A DNA stretch of 64,000 nucleotides, taken from assembly GCF_018614205.1 (NCBI RefSeq), contig NZ_JAGGOS010000043.1:62001-126000 (forward strand), written 5' to 3'. The stretch's first letter is position 1, and each line of letters opens with the position of its first letter. The stretch comes from Streptomyces sp. ISL-36 (GTDB lineage: Bacteria; Actinomycetota; Actinomycetes; Streptomycetales; Streptomycetaceae). The notes below the pieces were generated by a model. That model did not search any database. It saw nothing but the letters and a program-made list of their open reading frames with translations, and was not told where the DNA came from. Of the stretch, positions 8,532-18,762 are shown one piece after another. A program made the translations under genes and the position numbers.

Positions 8532-9515
8532 ATGGAGCCGAAACAGGGCGATACGGACACCGGGCACGGTCCGGGCGAGCTGTGCGATGCCGGAAGGCGT
8601 CTCTACGCGACCGCGCTGCGCGCCGGCCGGATCTCCCGCGCGGAGGTGGAATCCGTCCCGTGCCTGCTCGAACTGGCCCTGCTGCACCCGGATCCGGACG
8701 ACTCCCAGTGGCTGCGGCCGATACCGCCGTCCATCGCGTTGAACAAGCTCATACACCCCATCGAGAGGGAGATCCAGCAGCGCCGGCAGCTCGCCATCTC
8801 TCTGGCGGACACGTTCGAGCCATTCATGACGATCAACGCCCCGGACCCCTCCGCGACCCAGGCGATCACCGTCCTCGAAGGCCTCAGCCTCATCAACGCC
8901 ACGCTCGACCGTGTCATCAACGAGTGCACCGAGGAGCTGCTCACCATCCAGCCGGGCAGCGGCCGCAAGCCCGAGGTCGTACAGGCCGGACTGCGCCGCG
9001 TGGAGCCCCTCCTCGACCGCGGCATCAGGATGCGCACGCTCTACCAGCACACCGCGCGGCACCACTCCGCGACCATGGGATACGTGGAGCGGATCGCTCC
9101 GTTCGGCCTTGAGGTGCGCACGCTCGAGGAGATCATCGACCGGCTCATCATCGTCGACCGCAAGATCGCCTTCGTCCCGGCGCGCCGGGACCGGCGGGTC
9201 GCGCTCGAACTGCGCCACGAAGGCCTCGTCCAGTATCTCGTCGGCGTCTTCGACCAGTTCTGGCTCCACGGCGTGCCGTGGGAGGAGGAGATCCCGTACA
9301 GCCCGTCCGTGGACGGGATCGGCGGGGTGCAGCGCTCGATCGCCAAACTCCTCGTGGAGGGTCACGTCGACGAGGCCATCGCCCGCCGCCTCGGCATGAA
9401 CGTCCGTACCTGCCGCGCCCACATCGCCAAGCTCGCCGCCGCTCTCGGCAGCGGCAGCCGTGCCCAGCTCGGCTACCTGATCGCGCAGTCCGGGATCCTG
9501 GACCAGGACGGCTGA
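8532..9515 (+). CDS. LuxR/GerE-type C-terminal HTH regulator
   Basis: 327 residues from ATG 8532, with GAGGGGGG five bases upstream. The N-terminus (residues ~1-260) is helical with a TrmB-like/PLD-like layout (LLDRGIRMRTLYQ, ERIAPFGLEVRTLEEIIDRLIIVDRKIAF) like that of Streptomyces regulators that sense a ligand. The C-terminal ~60 residues (VQRSIAKLLVEGHVDEAIARRLGMNVRTCRAHIAKLAAAL) form the HTH. It is divergent from the EPTWD peptide operon, sharing about 125 bp of promoter region, so it is the obvious candidate regulator of that operon and may itself respond to the peptide. That link is inference. Confidence 0.85.
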   Translation: MEPKQGDTDTGHGPGELCDAGRRLYATALRAGRISRAEVESVPCLLELALLHPDPDDSQWLRPIPPSIALNKLIHPIEREIQQRRQLAISLADTFEPFMTINAPDPSATQAITVLEGLSLINATLDRVINECTEELLTIQPGSGRKPEVVQAGLRRVEPLLDRGIRMRTLYQHTARHHSATMGYVERIAPFGLEVRTLEEIIDRLIIVDRKIAFVPARRDRRVALELRHEGLVQYLVGVFDQFWLHGVPWEEEIPYSPSVDGIGGVQRSIAKLLVEGHVDEAIARRLGMNVRTCRAHIAKLAAALGSGSRAQLGYLIAQSGILDQDG

Positions 9516-9540
9516 GGTCGTACGGACTGAGGACGTACGG

Positions 9541-9572
9541 ACGAAGGCCCCCTCCGTGGAGGGGGCCTTCGT
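9541..9572. terminator. Strong bidirectional terminator hairpin
   Basis: A perfect 15-bp inverted repeat (ACGAAGGCCCCCTCC and its complement) with a minimal loop. It lies between the convergent LuxR-type gene and hspR. Confidence 0.9.
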
Positions 9573-9582
9573 CCTGTCCGGT

Positions 9583-9626
9583 CACTCAAGTCACTCGGGT
9601 CACGCAAGTCACTCGGGTCGCTCGGG
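9583..9626. repeat. Short tandem repeat GTCACTCRRG
   Basis: Copies of a 9-10-bp unit (GTCACTCAA, GTCACTCGG, GTCACGCAA, GTCACTCGG, GTCGCTCGG, GTCACTCG) lead directly into the hspR stop codon. Low-complexity expansion in the 3' flank; no function seen. Confidence 0.6.
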
Positions 9627-10076
9627 TCACTCGCCGCGCTTGGGCCGCCAGACCACCAGCGCGCTCGCCTGCTGCACATCCTGGTACGGCACCAGATCGC
9701 GCCGGTACGAGGCATGCACCTGCGCCTCACGCTGCTGCATGGCCATCGCCGCACCCTCGACCGCCGCCGACAGCTCGGCGACCCGTGCCTGCAGCGCCGC
9801 GACCTGGTTCTCCAGCTCGATGATGCGCTTGATGCCGGCCAGGTTGATGCCCTCGTCCTGCGACAACTGCTGGACGGTGCGCAGCAGTTCGATGTCGCGG
9901 GCCGAGTAGCGCCGGCCCCGCCCGGCCGTGCGGTCGGGGGACACCAGACCGAGACGGTCGTACTGGCGGAGCGTCTGCGGGTGCAGACCGGAGAGCTGGG
10001 CCGCCACCGAGATGACGTACACCGGGCTCTCGTCGGTCAGTTCGTAGGGGTTGCGGCTACGTCCTGGTCGGTCCAT
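9627..10076 (-). CDS. hspR: HspR, MerR-family heat-shock repressor
   Basis: 149 residues, near the Streptomyces HspR length. A MerR-type winged HTH at residues ~15-85 (VYVISVAAQLSGLHPQTLRQYDRLGLV, RRYSARDIELLR) is followed by a dimerising coiled coil (LENQVAALQARVAELSAAV). HspR binds HAIR operators with DnaK as co-repressor, so free DnaK reports folding stress. It is the last gene of dnaK-grpE-dnaJ-hspR, starting four bases after the dnaJ stop. ATG 10076 was chosen over the longer open frame (to 10142) because it matches the family start and sits at the operon junction. Confidence 0.95.
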   Translation of the reverse strand: MDRPGRSRNPYELTDESPVYVISVAAQLSGLHPQTLRQYDRLGLVSPDRTAGRGRRYSARDIELLRTVQQLSQDEGINLAGIKRIIELENQVAALQARVAELSAAVEGAAMAMQQREAQVHASYRRDLVPYQDVQQASALVVWRPKRGE

Positions 10077-10080
10077 CGCG

Positions 10081-11271
10081 TCAAGCTCCCTTCGCGGCCT
10101 GGAACAGCTCTGCCCTGGGGTCCTCGCCCGCCGTCGCCTCACGGTAGGTCTCGAGCGCCTCGCGGGCCTTGTCGTCCAGCTCCGTGGGCACCGCGACCTC
10201 GACCGTCACCAGCAGGTCGCCGCGGGTGCCGTCCTTGCGGACGGCGCCCTTGCCACGGGCACGCATGGTCCGGCCGTTGGGCGTGCCGGCGGGGAGCTTC
10301 AGTGTCACCGCCGGGCCGCCCAGGGTCGGCACCTTGATCTCGCCGCCGAGCGCCGCCTCGTGGAAGCTGACGGGCACGGTGACGGTGAGGTTGTCGTCCC
10401 TGCGGCCGAAGACCGGGTGGGCGTCGACATGGACGACGACATAGAGGTCGCCCGCCTGGCCGCCGCGCTCGCCCGGCGCGCCCTTGCCGCGCAGCCGAAT
10501 CCGCTGGCCGTCGGAGACGCCCGCCGGGATACGGACCTGCATGGTGCGGGAGGACTTGGCCCGCCCGCTGCCCTTGCAGACCTCGCAGGGGGTCTCGGCG
10601 ATCAGGCCGCGGCCCTTGCAGTCCACGCACGGGTCGGTGAGCGAGAACGAGCCGGTGCCGCCGCGCGAGACCTGGCCGGTGCCGACACAGGTCGGGCACA
10701 CGCGGGGCGTGCCGTTCTTGTCGCCGGTGCCCGAACAGGCCTTGCACGGCGCCTGGGAGGACATGCGCAGCGGCACGGTCGCGCCCTCGATGGCCTCGGT
10801 GAAGCTGAGCGTCACCTCGGACTCGATGTCCTGGCCGCGGCGCGGCTGCGTCCGCGTGCCCGGGCCGCCGCCGGCGCCCCGGTTGAACAGTCCGCCGAAG
10901 ACGTCCCCGAGTCCGCCGCCGAAGCCACCGGCGCCGCCCGCGCCGCCGGGGCCCTGGGCGCCGCCGAAGAGGTCGCCCAGGTCGAAGTTGAACGAGCCGC
11001 CCGGTCCGCCCGGTCCGGCCCGGAAGCCTCCGTTGCCGAAGAGCGCGCGGGCGTCGTCGTACTCCTTGCGCTTCTTGGGGTCGCCGAGGATGTCGTTCGC
11101 CTCGGAGATCTCCTTGAAGCGCGCCTCGGCGTTCGCGTCGCCCTTGTTGGCGTCCGGGTGGTTCTCGCGGGCGAGCTTCCGGTACGCCTTCTTGATCTCG
11201 GCCTCGGTGGCGTCCTTGGGGACGCCGAGAACCTTGTAGTAGTCCTTCTCGACGAAGTCCTTCGTATTCAT
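10081..11271 (-). CDS. dnaJ: DnaJ (Hsp40) co-chaperone, type I
   Basis: 396 residues. J domain 8-75 with HPD at 38-40; Gly/Phe-rich linker ~78-135; zinc domain with four CxxCxGxG repeats (Cys176/179, 192/195, 215/218, 229/232); then the C-terminal substrate-binding domains. It delivers unfolded substrates to DnaK and stimulates its ATPase. It is the third gene of the heat-shock operon, with a 72-bp gap after grpE. The full zinc domain marks it as class I and not a CbpA-like paralogue. Confidence 0.97.
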   Translation of the reverse strand: MNTKDFVEKDYYKVLGVPKDATEAEIKKAYRKLARENHPDANKGDANAEARFKEISEANDILGDPKKRKEYDDARALFGNGGFRAGPGGPGGSFNFDLGDLFGGAQGPGGAGGAGGFGGGLGDVFGGLFNRGAGGGPGTRTQPRRGQDIESEVTLSFTEAIEGATVPLRMSSQAPCKACSGTGDKNGTPRVCPTCVGTGQVSRGGTGSFSLTDPCVDCKGRGLIAETPCEVCKGSGRAKSSRTMQVRIPAGVSDGQRIRLRGKGAPGERGGQAGDLYVVVHVDAHPVFGRRDDNLTVTVPVSFHEAALGGEIKVPTLGGPAVTLKLPAGTPNGRTMRARGKGAVRKDGTRGDLLVTVEVAVPTELDDKAREALETYREATAGEDPRAELFQAAKGA

Positions 11272-11343
11272 CGACGTCCCTCCTCTCGGACGATCATCAC
11301 GCCGGCCCGCAGGGCGCGTGCGCCGGTCCCGTGGGGGACCAGG

Positions 11344-11996
11344 TCACGCACCCTCGTCGGGGCCACCGCTCTCCTCGTCGGCCGACTTCTCTTCCTTCGC
11401 GGCCGGCGTCGCCCCGGGCTGGGGCTCGGCCACCGCCACGCGCGCGGGCCTGATGGTCCGCTCGCCGATCCGGTACCCCGGCTGCAGAATCGCCACGCAG
11501 GTCGTCTCGGTGACGTCCGGCGCGTACGAGTGCATCAGGGCCTCGTGGATCGTCGGGTCGAAGGGCTCGCCCTCCTTGCCGAACTGCTGCAGTCCCATCT
11601 TGGCGACGACGGTCTCCAGCGATTCGGCCACCGACTTGAACCCGCCCACGAGCTCGCCGTGGTCCCGGGCCCTGCCGACGTCGTCGAGCACGGGCAGGAG
11701 CTCGGTCAGGAGGGTCGCGACGGCGATCTCCTTGACCGTGACCCGGTCGCGCTCCACGCGGCGGCGGTAGTTCTGGTACTCGGCCTGGAGCCGCTGGAGG
11801 TCCGCGGTGCGCTCGGAGAGCGCGCTGCGGAGCTGATCCAGCTGAGCCGTCAGACCGGCCGTCTGGCTTACGTCCCCGGCCGGGGCCGCCGGGCCCTCCT
11901 CCGTGGAGGGGGTCTCGGCGGCTTCGGCGGCGTCGTCAGAGTCGGCGCCGGAGGGGACGTCGGGCTTCTCCTCGAAGCCCGGGGTCTCCTCCGTCA

Positions 11997-11997
<1 letters not shown>
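11344..11997 (-). CDS. grpE: GrpE nucleotide-exchange factor of DnaK
   Basis: 217 residues. An acidic, low-complexity N-terminus (~1-60) leads into a long coiled coil (QLDQLRSALSERTADLQRLQAEYQNYRRRV) and the beta-rich exchange domain ending with IGERTIRPARVAVAEP, the typical GrpE signature. The ATG at 11997 shares one base with the dnaK stop codon, so translation is coupled. The tail after ~190 is Ala/Glu-rich and disordered-looking. Confidence 0.97.
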
Positions 11998-13885
<1,888 letters not shown>

Positions 13886-13916
13886 GATGCACCACCGGCA
13901 CCAACGAGTCAACAGA

Positions 13917-13937
13917 CCTGAGTGAGGGCGACTCAAC
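13917..13937. promoter_or_regulatory. HAIR operator 2 of the dnaK operon (weaker)
   Basis: CCTGAGT-N7-ACTCAAC, 52 bp centre-to-centre (about five helical turns) from the consensus site, which would allow co-operative HspR binding. Two bases depart from consensus. Confidence 0.8.
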
Positions 13938-14056
13938 TCTTCGCTCTGGGAGTCGCTCAAAGGAGGGCCTGGGGCGCGTCGCTCCCGGGCCCGGCGGGCC
14001 CCTCCGTGAGAGAGTCCGATACCTCCCGAATATCCCACGAAAGGGTGTGGGGCAGC

Positions 14057-14650
14057 ATGACGGCCAAGCGCGTATTCGACCTCATCGGCGCAGTGATCCT
14101 GCTGGTCGTCCTGTCCCCGCTCTTCCTGGCCGTCGCGCTCCTGATCACCTTGCGACGGGAGAGCCGGGGCGCCGAAGGCGTCCTGCGACACAAGGGCCGG
14201 GACGTGAGGGCGCCCGACCTGAAGGGGTTGCTGCGCCGGGACGGCCGAGGCTCGTCGACGCTGCTGCGCCGCCGGACGATGGCCGGCCGGGACGGACACA
14301 CCTTCCCGATACTGACCTTCCGCACACCCGGTCCGTACGCCGCGCTGCCACTCCTGCTCCACGTCGTCCGCGGGCAGATGTCCCTGGTCGGCCCGTGCCC
14401 CCTGGTCCCGGATCACCCGGAGTGCGTGGGCGAGGCGCGCCGCCGCCTCTCCGTACGTCCCGGCCTCACCGGGCTGTGGCAGATCAGCGGCCGCTCGGAG
14501 CTGCCGTGGGAGGAGCGTGAGCTGCTCGATCTCCACTATGTGGACCACCACTGGCTGGGGATGGATCTGGCCATCCTGGCGCGTACGCTTCCAGCAGTTC
14601 ACAGGCGTCGTACGGCGGCGGGGAAGACCCGGCCGGCAAGGCTTGCCTGA
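14057..14650 (+). CDS. Bacterial sugar transferase (polyprenyl-phosphate sugar-1-P transferase family), short form
   Basis: 197 residues. One N-terminal membrane helix (residues ~10-32, LIGAVILLVVLSPLFLAVAL) and a cytosolic catalytic domain with FPILTFRTPG, RGQMSLVGPCPLVPDHPE and the family's RPGLTGLWQISGR, ELLDLHYVDHHWLGMDLAILARTL. Such enzymes load the first sugar phosphate on undecaprenyl phosphate for exopolysaccharide. The usual K-x-TSLDELPQ segment before the MSLVGPRP motif is replaced by AALPLLLHVV, so the domain is shortened and activity is uncertain. ATG 14057 follows GGGGC; divergent from dnaK. Confidence 0.85.
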   Translation: MTAKRVFDLIGAVILLVVLSPLFLAVALLITLRRESRGAEGVLRHKGRDVRAPDLKGLLRRDGRGSSTLLRRRTMAGRDGHTFPILTFRTPGPYAALPLLLHVVRGQMSLVGPCPLVPDHPECVGEARRRLSVRPGLTGLWQISGRSELPWEERELLDLHYVDHHWLGMDLAILARTLPAVHRRRTAAGKTRPARLA

Positions 14651-14693
14651 GCGACACAGATCACCGCGGGCGCCGCTACAGCGCGGAGCCGTG

Positions 14694-14732
14694 AAGCGGT
14701 AATCTCAGCACGGACTGAATAAGTTACCGCTT
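14694..14732. promoter_or_regulatory. Inverted repeat AAGCGGTAA / TTACCGCTT in a promoter region
   Basis: Perfect 9-bp arms at 14694-14702 and 14724-14732, 21 bases apart, 62-100 bp upstream of the Fe-S oxidoreductase gene. The spacing is too wide for a simple hairpin terminator and too symmetrical to ignore; a dimeric repressor site is a reasonable guess. Confidence 0.4.
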
Positions 14733-14793
14733 AGTAGTGCCACACTCGGCAGTGTCGGTACTCCGCCTCGCAGGCCCGCCCGAGGAGCCCCTC

Positions 14794-17091
14794 ATGCAAC
14801 TCGCCGCGATCATCGTGTCGCTGGTCATCACGGTGGTGGCCGTCGCGCTGTTCGGCCGCGCCATCGCGCAGATCTACCGCTTCGTGAAGCTCGGCCAGCC
14901 CGTCCCCGCGGGCACGCGCACCGGCGACCCCACACAGCGCACCATCACCCTGGTCAAGGAGTTCCTCGGCCACACCCGCATGAACCGCTGGGGCGTCGTC
15001 GGCGTGGCCCACTGGTTCGTGGCGGTCGGCTTCTTCTCTCTGCTGCTCACGATCGTCAACGCCTTCGGCCAGCTCTTCCAGGCCGACTGGCTGATCCCGA
15101 TCATCGGCGACTGGCTGCCGTACGAGATCTTCACCGAGTTCCTCGGCCTGATGACGGTCCTCGGCATCCTGACCCTGATCGTCATCCGGCAGCTGAGCAG
15201 GCCGGGCGCGGCGGGCCGCAAGTCCCGCTTCGCGGGCTCCAAGACAGGCCAGGCGTACTTCGTCGAGGCCGTCATCCTGATCGTCGGCGTCTGCATCATG
15301 ACGCTGCGCGCGCTGGAGGGCGCCCAGCACCACGTGACCAGCTGGGAGCCGGGCTTCTTCGCCTCGTACCCGCTGATCGCCGCCCTCGACGGGCTGAGCC
15401 TGTCCACGCTGCAGCACCTCACCTACTTCTTCGCGGCGCTCAAGATCGTCACGTCCTTCACCTGGATGATCACGGTCTCGCTGAACACCAACATGGGTGT
15501 GGCCTGGCACCGCTTCCTCGGCTTCCCGAACATCTGGTTCAAGCGGAACGCCGACGGCTCCACCGCTCTGGGCGCGCTGCAGCCGATGACGACGGCGGGC
15601 AAGGAGATCGACTGGGAGGACCCGGCCGAGGACGCGGTCTTCGGTGTCTCCCAGGTCGAGCAGTTCTCCTGGAAGGGCATCCTCGACTTCTCCACGTGCA
15701 CCGAGTGCGGTCGCTGCCAGTCGCAGTGCCCCGCCTGGAACACGGGCAAGCCGCTCTCCCCCAAGCTCCTGATCATGTCGCTGCGCGACCACGCGCACGC
15801 CAAGGCCCCGTACCTGCTGGCCGGCGGCGGCAAGGACATGGAGGGCAACGAGAAGGCGACCGAGGAGCAGCTCAAGGACGTCCCCGCGTCGGCCCTCGCG
15901 GAGGCCGAGCGGCCCCTGATCGGGACCGCCGAGCCTGTGTCCGACAGTGGCTTCGCCACGGGCGGCGTCATCGACCCGGACGTGCTGTGGTCCTGCACCA
16001 CCTGCGGCGCCTGTGTCGAGCAGTGCCCGGTCGACATCGAGCACATCGACCACATCGTCGACATGCGCCGCTACCAGGTGATGATCGAGTCCGCCTTCCC
16101 CTCGGAGGCCGGCACGATGCTGAAGAACCTGGAGAAGAAGGGCAACCCCTGGGGTCTGGCCAAGAAGCAGCGCGTGGAGTGGACCAAGGAGGTCGACTTC
16201 GAGGTCCCGATCGTCGGCAAGGACATCGAGGACCTCACCGAGGTCGACTACCTGTACTGGGTCGGCTGCGCGGGCGCCCTGGAGGACCGGGCCAAGAAGA
16301 CCACCAAGGCCTTCGCCGAGCTGCTGCACATGGCGGGCGTCAAGTTCGCGATCATGGGCGGCGAGGAGAAGTGCACCGGTGACTCGCCCCGCCGCCTGGG
16401 CAACGAGCCGCTGTTCCAGCAGCTCGGCCAGGAGAACGTCGCGATGCTGAACATGGCCTTCGGCGAGTCCCTCGACGAGGACGGGGGGGTGGACGAGTCG
16501 ACGAAGAAGCCGAAGTCCGCGAAGAAGATCGTCGCGACCTGCCCGCACTGCTTCAACACGATCGCGAACGAGTACCCGCAGCTGGGCGGCGAGTTCGAGG
16601 TCATCCACCACACGCAGCTGCTGCAGCACCTCATCGACGAGGGCAAGCTGATCCCGGTCACCCCGGTCGAGGGTCTGATCACCTACCACGACCCCTGCTA
16701 CCTGGGCCGCCACAACAAGGTCTACACGCCGCCGCGCGAGATCATGTCGGCCGTCCCGGGCCTGCGCCAGCAGGAGATGCACCGCCACAAGGAGCGCGGC
16801 TTCTGCTGCGGCGCCGGCGGCGCGCGGATGTGGATGGAGGAGCGGATCGGCAAGCGCATCAACAACGAGCGGGTCGACGAGGCCCTGTCCCTCAACCCGG
16901 ACATCGTCTCCACCGCCTGCCCGTTCTGCCTGGTCATGCTGACCGACTCGGTCAACGGCAAGAAGAACGAGGGCAAGGCCAAGGAGTCCGTCCAGGTCGT
17001 CGACGTCGCCCAGCTGCTCCTCGACTCGGTGAAGACCCCGGCGGAGGAGCTCCCGGCGGAGCCCGAGCAGGAGCCGGAACCGGCGCAGTAA
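14794..17091 (+). CDS. Membrane-bound (Fe-S) oxidoreductase, HdrD-like
   Basis: 765 residues from ATG 14794 with GAGGAG eight bases upstream. Domains in order: a NarI-like membrane domain with four to five helices (1-240); two [4Fe-4S] motifs, CTECGRCQSQCPAW (~302) and CTTCGACVEQCPVDI (~401), each with a terminal CP; and two CCG cysteine-rich domains, CPHCFNTIANEY (~583) with CYLGRHNKV, and the terminal CCGAGGARMWMEE (~671). This is the architecture of heterodisulfide-reductase/glycolate-oxidase-like quinone-linked electron carriers common in actinobacteria. The partner and substrate are unknown. It stands alone, with a terminator just after it. Confidence 0.9.
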   Translation: MQLAAIIVSLVITVVAVALFGRAIAQIYRFVKLGQPVPAGTRTGDPTQRTITLVKEFLGHTRMNRWGVVGVAHWFVAVGFFSLLLTIVNAFGQLFQADWLIPIIGDWLPYEIFTEFLGLMTVLGILTLIVIRQLSRPGAAGRKSRFAGSKTGQAYFVEAVILIVGVCIMTLRALEGAQHHVTSWEPGFFASYPLIAALDGLSLSTLQHLTYFFAALKIVTSFTWMITVSLNTNMGVAWHRFLGFPNIWFKRNADGSTALGALQPMTTAGKEIDWEDPAEDAVFGVSQVEQFSWKGILDFSTCTECGRCQSQCPAWNTGKPLSPKLLIMSLRDHAHAKAPYLLAGGGKDMEGNEKATEEQLKDVPASALAEAERPLIGTAEPVSDSGFATGGVIDPDVLWSCTTCGACVEQCPVDIEHIDHIVDMRRYQVMIESAFPSEAGTMLKNLEKKGNPWGLAKKQRVEWTKEVDFEVPIVGKDIEDLTEVDYLYWVGCAGALEDRAKKTTKAFAELLHMAGVKFAIMGGEEKCTGDSPRRLGNEPLFQQLGQENVAMLNMAFGESLDEDGGVDESTKKPKSAKKIVATCPHCFNTIANEYPQLGGEFEVIHHTQLLQHLIDEGKLIPVTPVEGLITYHDPCYLGRHNKVYTPPREIMSAVPGLRQQEMHRHKERGFCCGAGGARMWMEERIGKRINNERVDEALSLNPDIVSTACPFCLVMLTDSVNGKKNEGKAKESVQVVDVAQLLLDSVKTPAEELPAEPEQEPEPAQ

Positions 17092-17110
17092 GGCGTACGC
17101 AGGACACGAC

Positions 17111-17142
17111 GGAAGGGCCGTCCCGTGAGGGGCGGCCCTTCC
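17111..17142 (+). terminator. Hairpin terminator
   Basis: GGAAGGGCCGTCCC pairs with GGGGCGGCCCTTCC across a GTGA loop (14 bp, one G-U), 20 bp after the oxidoreductase stop. Confidence 0.85.
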
Positions 17143-17258
17143 GCGTTGCTCGGCGCCCGCATCGGGGGGCCGCTCCGCCCCCGAGGGGCCCCTTAGGGGA
17201 TGTCACAGCTCAGTGGCAAAGGAGCGCCCGCACAGCGGAAGCGGGTACGTTCATTGAC

Positions 17259-18113
17259 GTGGCTGGATTCAGGAACGGACGCGGCCGGGACAACCGCCCC
17301 CCGCAACAACAACCGCAGCAGGCGCCGTACGGGTACAACGCGGCCCCGCCGCCCTACCCGCAGCAGCAGTGGCCCCCGCAGGCACCCCAGGGGGCCCCGC
17401 AGCGAGCGCCGCAGGGATACGGGGAGCCGGAGTACTTCGGGGACCCGTACCCGCAGCAGCATCCCGGCACGGCGAACAACCCGGGCCACACGCAGGCCTT
17501 CAGCATCCACGACGACCCCTACGGCGACGCCGCCGCCTACCAGGCCGGGGCCGCCCCCGTCGTCCCCACGGGCCCCCGGCTGCCCTGGAAGGCCCTGCTG
17601 AGCGGCATAGTGCTGCGTCCGGCGCCGACGTTCCTGCAGATGCGGGACCACCCCGTCTGGGGCCCGGCGCTGGTCGTCACCTTCCTGTACGGACTGCTCG
17701 CGATCTTCGGCTTCGACAAGGCGCGCGACGAGGCGATCAACGCGACCCTGTCGACGGCGATCCCGTACGTCCTGATGACGGGCGCCGGCTTCGTCGTCGC
17801 CGGACTGATCCTGGGCGCGGTCACGCACACCCTGGCGCGCCAGCTCGGCGGCGACGGCTCCTGGCAGCCGACCGTGGGCCTCTCCATGCTGATCATGTCG
17901 ATCACGGACGCGCCCCGCCTGATCTTCGCCGTCTTCCTGGGCGGCGAGAATGGCCTGGTGCAGGTCCTCGGCTGGGCCACCTGGCTGGCGGCGGGCGCAC
18001 TGTTCACGCTCATGGTGAGCCGCTCGCACGACCTGCCGTGGCCGAAGGCGCTGGGCGCGTCGGCGATCCAGCTGATCGCGCTGCTGTCGCTCATCAAGCT
18101 GGGCACGCTGTAG
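17259..18113 (+). CDS. Yip1-family multi-pass membrane protein with Pro/Gln-rich N-terminus
   Basis: 284 residues from GTG 17259 (VAGFRNGRGRDNR). Residues ~14-105 are low-complexity Pro/Gln/Tyr (PPQQQPQQAPYGYN, PYPQQQW) and probably disordered in the cytoplasm; residues ~115-284 hold five hydrophobic helices starting with LSGIVLRPAPTFLQMRDHP, typical of bacterial YIP1-like proteins. Function in bacteria is unknown. Single gene, with an upstream terminator at 17111 and its own at 18131. Confidence 0.8.
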   Translation: MAGFRNGRGRDNRPPQQQPQQAPYGYNAAPPPYPQQQWPPQAPQGAPQRAPQGYGEPEYFGDPYPQQHPGTANNPGHTQAFSIHDDPYGDAAAYQAGAAPVVPTGPRLPWKALLSGIVLRPAPTFLQMRDHPVWGPALVVTFLYGLLAIFGFDKARDEAINATLSTAIPYVLMTGAGFVVAGLILGAVTHTLARQLGGDGSWQPTVGLSMLIMSITDAPRLIFAVFLGGENGLVQVLGWATWLAAGALFTLMVSRSHDLPWPKALGASAIQLIALLSLIKLGTL

Positions 18114-18130
18114 GAACACGGAGACACGGA

Positions 18131-18161
18131 GAGGCCCCCACCGGATGCCGGTGGGGGCCTC
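18131..18161. terminator. Strong hairpin terminator
   Basis: A 14-bp perfect stem (GAGGCCCCCACCGG and its complement), ATG loop, followed by TTTCTC. It ends the Yip1 gene; the convergent phosphoribosyltransferase gene may use it too. Confidence 0.9.
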
Positions 18162-18172
18162 TTTCTCGTCGT

Positions 18173-18256
18173 CGTACGGGATGAGCCGTACGGGATCAGG
18201 CGTACGGGATCAGGCGTACGTGATCAGGCGTACGGGATCAGGCGTACGGGATCAGG
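18173..18256. repeat. Six 14-bp tandem repeats (CGTACGGGATCAGG)
   Basis: Copies start at 18173, 18187, 18201, 18215, 18229 and 18243; four are exact, one has G to T, and the first is diverged (ATGAGC). The last copy covers the TCA that forms the phosphoribosyltransferase stop codon at 18252-18254. The core CGTACG is palindromic. Confidence 0.9.
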
Positions 18257-18749
18257 CGTCGAGGACCTGGCCCTCACGCTTCACGACGGGCGGTTCGACG
18301 GACCACGGGAAGTTGATCCACTCGTCGGTCTTCTTCCACACGTACTCGCACTTCACTAGCGAGTGCGACTTCTCGTAGACGACCGCGGAGCGGACCTCGG
18401 CGACATGGTCGACGCAGAAGTCGTGGACGAGCTTGAGGGTCTTGCCGGTGTCGGCGACGTCGTCGGCGATGAGCACCTTCTTGTCGCTGAAATCGATGGC
18501 GTTCGGCACGGGCGCGAGCATGACCGGCATCTCCAGCGTCGTACCGACGCCGGTGTAGAACTCCACGTTCACGAGGTGGATGTTCTTGCAGTCGAGCGCG
18601 TAGGCCAGACCGCCGGCGACGAAGACGCCGCCACGGGCGATGGAGAGCACGATGTCGGGCTCGTAGCCGTCGTCGGCGATGGTCTGCGCGAGCTCGCGGA
18701 CGGCGCGCCCGAACCCCTCGTACGTCAGGTTCTCGCGTACTTCACTCAT
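18252..18749 (-). CDS. Phosphoribosyltransferase (type I PRTase fold)
   Basis: 165 residues. The PRPP-binding loop is VLIADDVADTGKTL (92-105), and ARGGVFVAGGLA (~39-50) is the pyrophosphate loop. It resembles xanthine/hypoxanthine-type or Gpt-like PRTases, with DEWINFPW near the C-terminus as in that group. It transfers phosphoribosyl from PRPP to a purine base; which base is not certain. Next to dcd on the same strand (13-bp gap), so a nucleotide-metabolism unit. ATG 18749 is preceded by GGGGGCAG-type sequence. Confidence 0.88.
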   Translation of the reverse strand: MSEVRENLTYEGFGRAVRELAQTIADDGYEPDIVLSIARGGVFVAGGLAYALDCKNIHLVNVEFYTGVGTTLEMPVMLAPVPNAIDFSDKKVLIADDVADTGKTLKLVHDFCVDHVAEVRSAVVYEKSHSLVKCEYVWKKTDEWINFPWSVEPPVVKREGQVLDA

Positions 18750-18762
18750 GACGACTGCCCCC

